From contig CALCHD010000215.1 of the NCBI GenBank assembly GCA_937901105.1, positions 1 to 7,211 on the forward strand: a stretch of DNA of 7,211 nt, in the 5' to 3' direction. The DNA comes from an uncultured Bacteroidales bacterium (GTDB lineage Bacteria > Bacteroidota > Bacteroidia > Bacteroidales > UBA932). Below, in pieces: positions 1 through 6,346 of the stretch (positions are counted from its first letter, which is position 1; each line of letters begins with the position of its first letter). Below the pieces are notes generated by a model that ran no database searches, was not told the DNA's origin, and saw nothing but the letters and a program-made list of their open reading frames with translations. The position numbers were made by a program, and so were the translations under genes.

Positions 1-33
1 AATTGTAGGCAACCTCTAAAAACTCTTTTTTGA

Positions 34-1212
34 GAATACGAGCAGAAGATTTTGGGCGCAGAGGAAAGAATCTATGCTCTTGAGGTTCAGATCTATGCTG
101 AACTGGTGGCTAAGATTCAGTCCAGGATTTCGGTGATTCAGAGCAACTGCCGTATCCTGGCCCGCCTGGACGTCCTTTCGGGTTTTGCAGATCTTGCAAT
201 TACCAATAACTACTGTCGTCCTAAGGTCAACGACGGTAAAATTATAGATATCAAGCAGGGACGTCATCCGGTCATCGAGACCTTGATGCCTGCAGGAGAG
301 GAATTCGTCCCGAATGATGTGTTTCTTGATAATGAATCCCAGCAGGTGATCATTCTGACAGGTCCGAACATGGCGGGTAAATCTGCCCTTCTTCGTCAGA
401 CTGCACTCATAGTGCTGATGGCTCAGGTCGGATCGTTCGTGCCGGCTTCGGCAGCGGAAATCGGCTACTGCGACAAGATATTCACCCGCGTGGGAGCGTC
501 GGACAACATCTCCCGCGGAGAGTCTACATTTATGGTGGAGATGACAGAGACCTCCACAATCCTGCACAACCTCTCAGAGAGATCTCTTATTCTTCTCGAC
601 GAGATAGGCCGTGGCACAAGTACCTTTGACGGCATGTCAATCGCTTGGGCCATAGTGGAATACATCCACCAGCACAGGGAGAGGGCAAAGACCCTGTTTG
701 CCACCCACTACCACGAGCTCAACGAACTTGAGGAGATTTATCCAAGGGTGAAGAACTACCATATCTCCGTTAAGGAGGTAGACAACAAGGTTATCTTCTT
801 GAGGAAACTTTGCGAGGGAGGAGTTGCCCACAGTTTTGGTATCCATGTTGCCCGTATGGCCGGTATGCCGCAGCAGGTGGTGGATTCTGCCCAGAGAACC
901 CTTAATATGCTTGAGCAGAAAGGGGATTCGCAGTGGGAGGCCCGCGAGGGTGCCGGTGTGGTGGAGGATTCCGAGGAGCCGCAGGCTAGGGAGGCTTCAG
1001 GAATTGGGGCGAAGAAGGTTAAAGGATCTGTCGGGAAGAAGAAAAAGGAGAGTGCGGCAGACAATTTGCAGCTCTCGTTCTTCCAGTTGGAGGATCCGTT
1101 GCTTTGCGATCTTAGAGACAGCATTAAGGCAATGGATATCAATACAATGTCTCCGCTGGATGCTTTTGATGCCATAAGGAGGCTGAAGGAGAAGTTGGGT
1201 CTGAAACATTAA
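34..1212 (+). CDS. mutS: DNA mismatch repair protein MutS, C-terminal part (5' truncated)
   Basis: C-terminal ~392 residues of MutS, the ATPase that recognises mismatches and recruits MutL; full-length family members are about 850-900 residues. Visible in order: the end of the lever/clamp helices (EYEQKILGAEERIYALE); the Walker A loop TGPNMAGKS at 358-384; SRGESTFMVEMTET from 511, the trans-acting signature of MutS ATPases; Walker B LILLDE at 586-603; the THYHE histidine motif at 703-717; the helix-turn-helix dimer segment AHSFGIHVARMAGMP; a charged, Lys-rich linker (about 920-1055); and the C-terminal helix ending LKEKLGLKH. The stop is TAA at 1210-1212. Mismatch-binding, connector and most core domains are absent. 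Reading upstream in frame, homology ends at about 34 and a TGA lies at 31-33, so no start can be assigned. The first ~33 bases do not encode the expected MutS residues. Identity is secure; whether the break is biological or a contig edge is open. Confidence 0.95.
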   Translation, partial: EYEQKILGAEERIYALEVQIYAELVAKIQSRISVIQSNCRILARLDVLSGFADLAITNNYCRPKVNDGKIIDIKQGRHPVIETLMPAGEEFVPNDVFLDNESQQVIILTGPNMAGKSALLRQTALIVLMAQVGSFVPASAAEIGYCDKIFTRVGASDNISRGESTFMVEMTETSTILHNLSERSLILLDEIGRGTSTFDGMSIAWAIVEYIHQHRERAKTLFATHYHELNELEEIYPRVKNYHISVKEVDNKVIFLRKLCEGGVAHSFGIHVARMAGMPQQVVDSAQRTLNMLEQKGDSQWEAREGAGVVEDSEEPQAREASGIGAKKVKGSVGKKKKESAADNLQLSFFQLEDPLLCDLRDSIKAMDINTMSPLDAFDAIRRLKEKLGLKH

Positions 1213-1236
1213 GAATCTTTAAAATATTTTGTGGGG

Positions 1237-2502
1237 ATGGAGAAGTTGTACAGAGAGAGCGTGGCATTTGCCTTTTCACAGTTGCAGGGAGACAGGTTCA
1301 GGACCTTCCTCTCGCTGCTGGGTGTGAGTATTGGCATTTTTTCCATTGTGGCCATATTCACGGCCATTGATGCCCTTAAGGAAAATGTGAAGAAGGGCTT
1401 TGAATCCATGAGCCCTGATGTGGTTATGGTGAGCCAGTGGCCCATGATGGGTGAGGATGAGGAAGGGAATGCCAATATGGCCGGTGAGTTCAGATGGTGG
1501 GAGTATATGCGCCGCCCAAAGACATCCTATGAGGATTTCCGTTACCTGCAGGAGAATTCGCAGTTGGGAGAGGATATCTCCTTTTCCATATATACAACAT
1601 CCACAGTCCGTTACGGCAGAAAATCGGTAAACCGCACCACTGTTGAGTGCATCACCCACAACTACAACAAGATTGTAGCCATGGAGATGGCTCAAGGGCG
1701 TTATTTTACTCCCGACGAAGATTCCCGTGGCACCTCGGTTGCCATCCTCGGCCACTCCCTGGCCCAGGAACTTTTTGGCGATGAGGTTACCCCTATAGGG
1801 GAGAAGATTAAGGTTGGGCCAACGGTGGCCACAGTAATTGGTGTGATTGAGAAGCAGGGTGAGAGTATGGTGAGCCTTGGGAATGTGGACAATACGTTGT
1901 ACGTACCGCTGAACTTCGGACGCTATATGGTAAACCCCCGCTGGGCCGACAACTCCATTTATGCAACCCCTGCTCCAGGTGTGGCCCAGGATGATCTCAT
2001 AGGGGAACTCCGCCTGCTGATGCGTTCCCACAGGCGCCTTTCTCCCGGCGAAAAAAACAATTTCTCAATAAACGGAATGACCCTGCTCCAGGACAGCGTG
2101 CAGCAGATATTCTCCCTCATTTCCGTTGTAGGGTGGATTATAGCCGGGTTCTCCCTACTGATAGGTGGCTTTGGCATTGCCAACATCATGTTTGTATCCG
2201 TTAAGGAACGCACCAATATAATAGGCATCCAGAAAGCCCTTGGTGCCAAGAAACATGTAATCCTTGTTCAGTTCCTCGTTGAGGCCGTAGTGCTCGCCAT
2301 AGCCGGCGGCATAGTGGGTATCCTGCTGGTATTGCTGGTTGTGCTGCTGCTCCCCGCTACAGATGGCTTCACCTTCTCCCTCTCCCTTGCAAATGTCCTC
2401 TGGGGAGTTGCAATTGCTTCAGTAATTGGTGTGCTGTCGGGAATACTCCCAGCCTGGAAAGGGGCTTCGCTCAATCCGGTGGATGCTATTAACAGCAAGT
2501 GA
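1237..2502 (+). CDS. MacB/FtsX-type ABC transporter permease
   Basis: Complete inner-membrane permease of the MacB/FtsX family, about 421 residues, the usual length for Bacteroidota members. Residues 1-23 are an amphipathic cytoplasmic start, with TM1 at about 24-44 (LSLLGVSIGIFSIVAIF). A large periplasmic MacB_PCD-type domain follows at about 48-288. The FtsX domain has TM2 at about 291-318, the conserved cytoplasmic loop with ERTNIIGIQKALGA, TM3 at about 341-372 and TM4 at about 386-405, ending with PAWKGASLNPVDAI, the family's hallmark C-terminus. The ATG at 1237 is preferred because MEKLYRES resembles related starts; an in-frame GTG at 1231 would add two residues. There is no clear Shine-Dalgarno sequence, as is usual in this phylum. 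It lies 24 bases behind mutS and could be co-transcribed with it. No ATPase or membrane-fusion partner is in the window, so the substrate cannot be named; export of a peptide, lipid or drug, or mechanotransmission, are all possible. Confidence 0.93.
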   Translation: MEKLYRESVAFAFSQLQGDRFRTFLSLLGVSIGIFSIVAIFTAIDALKENVKKGFESMSPDVVMVSQWPMMGEDEEGNANMAGEFRWWEYMRRPKTSYEDFRYLQENSQLGEDISFSIYTTSTVRYGRKSVNRTTVECITHNYNKIVAMEMAQGRYFTPDEDSRGTSVAILGHSLAQELFGDEVTPIGEKIKVGPTVATVIGVIEKQGESMVSLGNVDNTLYVPLNFGRYMVNPRWADNSIYATPAPGVAQDDLIGELRLLMRSHRRLSPGEKNNFSINGMTLLQDSVQQIFSLISVVGWIIAGFSLLIGGFGIANIMFVSVKERTNIIGIQKALGAKKHVILVQFLVEAVVLAIAGGIVGILLVLLVVLLLPATDGFTFSLSLANVLWGVAIASVIGVLSGILPAWKGASLNPVDAINSK

Positions 2503-2578
2503 GTTTACTAAGCTGCAAGACTTGTGTCAAAAAGGGGAAAGCGACAAAGGCAATGTGTGTGCATTGTAAAATCTGCCA

Positions 2579-3154
2579 TTAGAATTCAAGTAAATACTGA
2601 TTAATTGCTGAACCTGATTTTAAGCAAATGATAGCTGTTTTGTTATCTCTAAATATTACAGAAATTGGATCTTGAAGTGATGTCTTATAAGAAAACAATA
2701 ATTGTATATCAAGAAGTTTATTTATGCTATATAATTGCACTCGAGAAGACTGATCATTTTGTCTGGGACTATAAATTATAAAATTAGTTTTATTATCATT
2801 AAAAATAATATTACCCTCAAAATAATATTTTTTCCCATTTAATTTACTGACTAATATAGTTCCTTCTGAATTATAATCTTCGAATTTTAATTCATAAATA
2901 TCAAGTTCTTTAATAAATCTGATATATTTGTAAGAACACTCATCAGTGCTAATAAAATTCATAATGTCTTTATTATGCAACTTGAGACTTATTTCAAGAT
3001 CCGCATTATGCGAATATAAAGTTGTGTCCACAGTATTAGTATTATAATATATATTAATCTGATCATCAATCTCTGTTAGTGCTATGGGTTTTAATTTAGT
3101 TACACATCCAAACGGAAGTATGCATAAGAACAATAAATAAGATATATTCTTCAT
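2579..3154 (-). CDS. Putative lipoprotein, candidate immunity protein for the RHS tip
   Basis: 191-residue protein I do not recognise. It opens MKNISYLLFLCILPFGC: two-charge-poor start, a hydrophobic core and a Cys at position 17 preceded by Pro-Phe-Gly, a loose lipobox of the kind Bacteroidota tolerate, so it is probably a lipoprotein facing the periplasm. No acidic surface-export signal follows the Cys (VTKLKP). The mature part is rich in alternating hydrophobic and polar stretches (for example KKYYFEGNIIFNDNKTNFII), suggesting a mainly beta-strand fold, and is very AT-rich. It starts 18 bases after the RHS stop codon on the same strand, the usual place of an immunity gene in polymorphic toxin loci. 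Its base composition matches the RHS tip rather than the RHS core. A periplasmic immunity protein would suit a cell-wall toxin. The immunity role is inference from position and targeting; an unrelated small lipoprotein remains possible. Confidence 0.75.
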   Translation of the reverse strand: MKNISYLLFLCILPFGCVTKLKPIALTEIDDQINIYYNTNTVDTTLYSHNADLEISLKLHNKDIMNFISTDECSYKYIRFIKELDIYELKFEDYNSEGTILVSKLNGKKYYFEGNIIFNDNKTNFIIYSPRQNDQSSRVQLYSINKLLDIQLLFSYKTSLQDPISVIFRDNKTAIICLKSGSAINQYLLEF

Positions 3155-3172
3155 AATTTCTACAAAATATTC

Positions 3173-3847
3173 TTAGTGGCGAGTAAGTATAAGTAAATGC
3201 TTATTTACACCTTTAAGTTGATTATTATATTGGTCCCATCCTCTCTTAATAAGCTTACCTTCAGGACTATAAATAGAGGGTGCTATAATTAGGCATCCTT
3301 CTGATATTCCGGCAATATTGTTGCGTTTTGTACTAAAAAAGTTCCCCATAAATCCATTATCTCTAGTTGAATGAATAAAAGTGCCAACCAATGCGTCGTC
3401 ATAATCTCTATATGGACTAGGATTAATTCCATCTTTTGCCGGAACCTTATTTCTTCCATTAATAGCCCAATGAGACTTTAAATTACCAGACTTGCCACAA
3501 TAATCATAGTTAACTATATATTCGCCGTCGGCTATAACTCCCCAGCGCGTAGGGTCTGACGTCATTGTATACCCTTGATAATATTCAATATCGTTTTCCC
3601 CTTTTGGCCCATAAACTGTAACATCAGCCAAAATAGCACCCTTGCCAAAAATAGAACTATTTTCTCCTAACTTTTCATTTATAGATCCATTAAATACAAC
3701 AACAGCTTCCCCTGCATATGTACCTTCAATTCCAGCAGCATCTAATTCTTCTTGAGATGTGGCTGTTGTCCATGCATACATTGTTACGGCAGTAAATTGG
3801 TGATTATCTTCATCTAATATTATTTGTTCATAACTATACCAATCCTT
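3173..3847 (-). other. RHS C-terminal tip: putative L,D-transpeptidase-like toxin domain
   Basis: The region after DPYG is a tip of 224 residues. Its second half has an arrangement reminiscent of YkuD-type L,D-transpeptidases: WGVIADGEYIVNY around 3512-3550 (compare the TPxGxF element); GINPSPYRDYDD followed by GTFIHSTRDNG, with the His codon at 3371-3373; then GISEGCLII, with the Cys codon at 3293-3295, followed by a downstream W and Y (GWDQYNNQL). The order His-x25-Cys with Ser-x-Gly-Cys resembles the family's His...SHGC signature, but the spacing is longer and Glu replaces the motif His. Known L,D-transpeptidase-like type VI effectors set a precedent for such a toxin acting on peptidoglycan. 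The assignment is by eye and tentative; a different cysteine enzyme or a non-catalytic fold is possible. Confidence 0.5.
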
Positions 3848-5422
3848 CCCATACGGATCCACAAACATCACCGGATTATTGACACAATAGTTATAAGCAC
3901 TGAACGAATAATACTTCTCCGCCAACGGATCCTGCACCAGCCAGCGGGCAATTTTGGCGTCATACATTCTGGCTCCATAATCTAACAAATCAAGGTTGCC
4001 AATTGTTTGCTCCTCTTTGCCGTTGAACTTGTAGCGGTTGGTGGTTGTTTGGGCGTATGACTGGCCAAAGGTATGTCTTCCTCCAAACGGGTAGTAGGCA
4101 TTCTGTTCTATCACTGTACCGCCGCCATTGGTTATAGCTCTTACGCTGCCCAAGTGGTCTTTGTGGTGATAGTGGATTGTCTGGGTGTTGTTGTTCAATG
4201 CAATCCTTCCTTGTGAGAAGTCTGTGCTCTCCAGAGTTGCTGCTGTATTTGTACTTGTGTTGTATATCAAAGAACCTATGTAACAGTATCCATTGCCTGC
4301 GTTGTCCAAGGCGGTGTATTTGCTTCCGTCGGCAAACCAGGTGTAAGTGGCCTTTGTTGTACCACTTTGGGATACTTTCTGTGGCAAGTTAAGGATATTG
4401 TAGCTTATCTGCAAGTTTTTCAGTCCGTCAGTTGTGGCATTTCCGTTGCTGTCATAGCTGTAGGTGGCTGATGCAATTGCTGTGCCGTTGTCTGTGCCGG
4501 TTATGGAGGTTATCTTGTTACCGGAGTAGTTGTACGAGTAGTTGTCTTGCAGGGCAGATGCATAGCGTTGCAGAGAGTTGATATTTCCGTTCTTATCATA
4601 AGTTATTCCTCTCTCAGTGTAGCTGGTCTGGGCAGTGGTGGAGGTGCCGGAATACAGGGATGAGGATATTAGCCTTCCTTGCTTGTCATAGCTCAGGCCG
4701 TAGGTTTGCTGAGTGTTTGCAGCTTGCTGGGTTGCCCATTCGCTTATGTTGCCGCTGTAGAGCGGGGTGGTACCCTTGCTGGTGCTGTAGTAGCTCAAGG
4801 TTTGGCTGTAGATGTTTGATGAGCCTTTCTTTGCCTCTTGAGTTGTTGTCCACCCTTGTATATTGTACTTCAAGGTCTCGGTAACACCGTTTCCGTATGT
4901 GCGTTTGGCAATGCGCTCCATGTCGTCATAGGTGTAATTTACCGTTGCTGCGGTGGAGCCGTTCAGCTTTGTGCTTTCACTTATAAGTTTTCCTCTGTTA
5001 TCGTATGTGTATGTTGTGAGTTTGGAAACTGAGCCTGCAATCTCCTCCTTGGTTACAATATTCCCAAGGAAATCATATTTGAAGCTTGTGCGCAGGATAT
5101 TGCCGTTAGGGTATTTTGTTACCGTCTGTAGCAACTGTGCCAGGTTGTTGTAGTGGTATGCTGTCTCCTTGTATTGCAGGGCATTTCCCTCCTGTAACAG
5201 CAGATGCCGCTCATATTTCAGTTCGGCATGGTTGAGATTAGACAGGTCTGCTTGGGATACTGTTGCTGTAGTGGCAAATGCCAGCTCTGATGGTAAGGTA
5301 TTCAGATTATTATATGTGTATCCGTAGTACCTTCTGCTATAAAGGACCTTTACAATGGTGATATCCTGCGCATTTGTGGGGATATTGGGATTGGAAAGTT
5401 TTAAACGTAGAGAAAAAGAAGG
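3173..5422 (-). CDS. RHS/YD-repeat protein with variable C-terminal tip, N-terminally truncated
   Basis: Large RHS-type protein; the frame is open for 749 codons from 5422 to the TAA at 3173-3175. No ATG lies in frame: the first conventional alternative start is TTG at 5134, yet RHS-like sequence continues upstream (GYTYNNLNTLPSELAF, AYHYNNLAQLLQTV), so the true 5' part is missing or out of frame. A TAG at 5423-5425 closes the frame. Visible parts: YD repeats (YTYDNRGKLI, YTYDDMERIAKRTYGNGV, YNIQGWTT, YSYDSNGNATTDG), the RHS core (YHHKDHLGSVRAI near 4141-4172, YYPFGGRHTFG, GARMYDAKIARWLVQDPLAEKYY), ending in DPYG at 3848-3859, then a 224-residue tip. Bacteroidota RHS proteins usually have over a thousand further residues upstream. 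In known RHS toxins the core forms a shell around the C-terminal toxin, released after the DPxG region. The tip suggests an enzyme. Transcription would run on into the lipoprotein gene. Certain as an RHS protein; toxin role inferred. Confidence 0.9.
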   Translation of the reverse strand, partial: PSFSLRLKLSNPNIPTNAQDITIVKVLYSRRYYGYTYNNLNTLPSELAFATTATVSQADLSNLNHAELKYERHLLLQEGNALQYKETAYHYNNLAQLLQTVTKYPNGNILRTSFKYDFLGNIVTKEEIAGSVSKLTTYTYDNRGKLISESTKLNGSTAATVNYTYDDMERIAKRTYGNGVTETLKYNIQGWTTTQEAKKGSSNIYSQTLSYYSTSKGTTPLYSGNISEWATQQAANTQQTYGLSYDKQGRLISSSLYSGTSTTAQTSYTERGITYDKNGNINSLQRYASALQDNYSYNYSGNKITSITGTDNGTAIASATYSYDSNGNATTDGLKNLQISYNILNLPQKVSQSGTTKATYTWFADGSKYTALDNAGNGYCYIGSLIYNTSTNTAATLESTDFSQGRIALNNNTQTIHYHHKDHLGSVRAITNGGGTVIEQNAYYPFGGRHTFGQSYAQTTTNRYKFNGKEEQTIGNLDLLDYGARMYDAKIARWLVQDPLAEKYYSFSAYNYCVNNPVMFVDPYGKDWYSYEQIILDEDNHQFTAVTMYAWTTATSQEELDAAGIEGTYAGEAVVVFNGSINEKLGENSSIFGKGAILADVTVYGPKGENDIEYYQGYTMTSDPTRWGVIADGEYIVNYDYCGKSGNLKSHWAINGRNKVPAKDGINPSPYRDYDDALVGTFIHSTRDNGFMGNFFSTKRNNIAGISEGCLIIAPSIYSPEGKLIKRGWDQYNNQLKGVNKHLLILTRH

Positions 5423-5480
5423 CTACTATAGCAAGCAGAATTGCCCTTAAGTGGAGATATTTGAGAAGACAGTGTTGCAT
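5337..5480 (-). pseudogene. Possible out-of-frame signal-peptide start for the RHS gene
   Basis: An ATG at 5478-5480 opens 47 codons beginning MQHCLLKYLHLRAILLAIVA and continuing with three Phe, which reads like a signal peptide (basic start, hydrophobic core). It ends at a TAG at 5337-5339 and overlaps the RHS frame, offset by one base. Removing one A from the minus-strand TTTAAAA run (plus-strand tttt at 5399-5402) would join this start in frame to KLSNPNIPTNAQD of the RHS reading frame. The hydrophobic stretch could also be chance in AT-rich DNA, and even if joined the protein would lack most of the usual RHS N-terminal part. Confidence 0.3.
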
Positions 5481-5695
5481 ACGCGCTAAAGTTTAAGGGT
5501 TAGTAAATCTAGTGATATGCTACATCTCAAGTTTTTGGGCTTGAGGGATAGGACTTTATGGACCTAGTAGGTAGGCTGCTATAAAGATACGGAAAATTAT
5601 CGGGATGAACCATAGCGGAAAGGCTTTGAACTTAAAAAATTGAAGTGATATGGGTTGTAAGTGTAGGAAAGTGGGATTTATAGGTGTAAATTTTC

Positions 5696-5838
5696 CCAAG
5701 AGGTTAAGTGCATGTACCATGTTTCTGCGCAGTATATAAACGATTGGCGTCCTTAACCCCAGATACGCTGTGAGGGTTAAGGACGCCAATATGCTTTGTG
5801 GATGCCTGGAGAGGAGGTTGCTGCGCTTAACCTCTTGG
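5696..5838. repeat. Outer 13-bp inverted repeat enclosing the stem-loop
   Basis: ccaagaggttaag at 5696-5708 is the exact reverse complement of cttaacctcttgg at 5826-5838, with 117 bases between them that include the 17-bp inverted repeat. The arms share the ggttaag core with the inner arms. The outer stem could close a long two-level hairpin in RNA, or the arms could be recombination sites; neither is shown by the sequence alone. Confidence 0.6.
5743..5790. repeat. Perfect 17-bp inverted repeat (stem-loop)
   Basis: Arms at 5743-5759 (attggcgtccttaaccc) and 5774-5790 (gggttaaggacgccaat) are exact reverse complements with a 14-base loop. It lies 66 bases beyond the Smr stop codon on the minus strand, a plausible transcription-terminator or 3'-end-processing position, but neither side has the long T run of a classic intrinsic terminator (minus-strand side: CGTTTATATAC). 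It could instead be a dispersed palindromic repeat. Confidence 0.85.
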
Positions 5839-5855
5839 CGAAATCCACTTGTCTG

Positions 5856-6103
5856 TTACACCGTTACCATTGTAGCTCCATATCCGTACTCCTTGAATGA
5901 GGCGTCCTGCCAGCGGCAGGGTGGGGATTTGGTCTTGAGCTCTGTGAGGATGGCTTTGCGGAGTACGCCGTCACCTTTGCCGTGGATGAAGACGATGCGC
6001 TGCCCTTTTTTGCGGATTACCGTTTTCATTGCTTCATTGAATTTCTCCATCTGGTATTTGAGGATGGCGGTGTTGAACATGTACTTCCCAGTGGTCGTCA
6101 ACA
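5856..6103 (-). pseudogene. C-terminal Smr domain of a DUF2027/Smr-family protein (5' part missing)
   Basis: About 81 residues ending with GATMVTV and TAA at 5856-5858. The conserved Smr signature is clear: IVFIHGKGDGVLRKAI, followed by the family's QDASFKEYGYGATMVTV end. Upstream, FNTAILKYQMEKFNEAM matches the helix that precedes the Smr fold in Bacteroidota DUF2027/Smr proteins. Smr domains bind nucleic acids and in several bacteria act as endonucleases on RNA or branched DNA; the Bacteroidota protein itself is uncharacterised as far as I know. The full protein is roughly 350 residues; everything upstream of about LLTTTGKY is gone. The frame stays open further, but there it reads the antisense of an exbD gene and is not homologous. 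All four Arg codons in the fragment are CGC. Either a true deletion or an assembly join removed the rest. Confidence 0.85.
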
Positions 6104-6107
6104 GAAT

Positions 6108-6344
6108 ATTACAAGTAAACACGTAATATCTTTGCAGACCGACCGTGGTACAAACTATAACACATATTTTGAGGTTTCCAATGAGCTGTATGCTGCGTAC
6201 GACGAATTGCGTGACGAATTGGCACGTAAGGAGTATGGCAAGCCATATAGCACACTGGATGTAACTCAGCAAATGTTGTGCCGTCTCTTTTATAAGACAA
6301 TGATTTCAGAGGCTGAGCCTCGTTCTATTGGTGGAGGAATGTAA
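6108..6344 (+). pseudogene. exbD: ExbD/TolR-type biopolymer transport protein, C-terminal part (5' truncated)
   Basis: Periplasmic C-terminal part of an ExbD-like protein, the proton-channel partner of ExbB that energises TonB-dependent outer-membrane transport. Recognisable elements: KHVISLQTDRGTNY (beta strand plus TDRGT), NELYAAYDELRDELARKEYGK and MISEAEPRSIGGGM, all typical of the first of two tandem Bacteroidota exbD genes. The N-terminal transmembrane helix with its essential Asp is absent: upstream of about 6108 the same frame reads the antisense of the Smr gene. An ATG at 5982 opens this chimeric frame (120 codons), but its first ~42 residues are not ExbD. All five Arg codons are CGT. 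The stop TAA lies two bases before the next exbD ATG, so both were one operon. Not functional as seen; probably complete in the source genome if the join is an assembly artefact. Confidence 0.88.
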
Positions 6345-6346
6345 TT

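Larger units (their letters stand above)
5481..5855. other. Gene-free stretch with inverted repeats
   Basis: No convincing coding sequence. A 77-codon minus-strand frame at 5556-5789 starts inside a palindrome, ends without a neighbour in register and has no recognisable protein motif, so I do not accept it. What it does hold is the 17-bp inverted repeat at 5743-5790, nested within a 13-bp repeat at 5696-5838, and a weak 6-bp hairpin (CTCAAG/CTTGAG) at 5526-5545. It would include the 3' untranslated region of the Smr gene and any promoter of the RHS operon; I could not identify a Bacteroidota-type promoter (TTTG with TAnnTTTG) with confidence. Confidence 0.6.

Noticed and set aside
16..567. 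183-codon minus-strand open frame opposite mutS
   Set aside because: It lies antisense to strongly conserved MutS ATPase motifs and shows no protein motif of its own; a composition-driven shadow.
1276..2031. 251-codon minus-strand open frame opposite the permease
   Set aside because: Long, but antisense to a complete, recognisable permease, with His/Gly-rich, motif-free sequence.
2551..2566. CAATG-tgtgtg-CATTG hairpin between the permease and lipoprotein genes
   Set aside because: Only a 5-bp stem, AT-rich and without a T run; too weak to call the terminator these convergent genes probably need.
5526..5545. CTCAAG/CTTGAG hairpin
   Set aside because: A 6-bp stem with an 8-base loop and no supporting context; expected by chance at this scale.
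5556..5789. 77-codon minus-strand frame with a hydrophobic stretch (FPLWFIPIIFRIFIAAYLLG)
   Set aside because: Its start is inside the 17-bp palindrome and nothing else looks like a protein. The hydrophobic run is the one feature that gave pause, but AT-rich DNA readily gives it.
5982..6107. The first ~42 codons of a 120-codon plus-strand frame leading into ExbD
   Set aside because: This part is the antisense of the Smr domain, not ExbD; treating it as a novel N-terminal fusion domain would be an error unless the junction is proved real.
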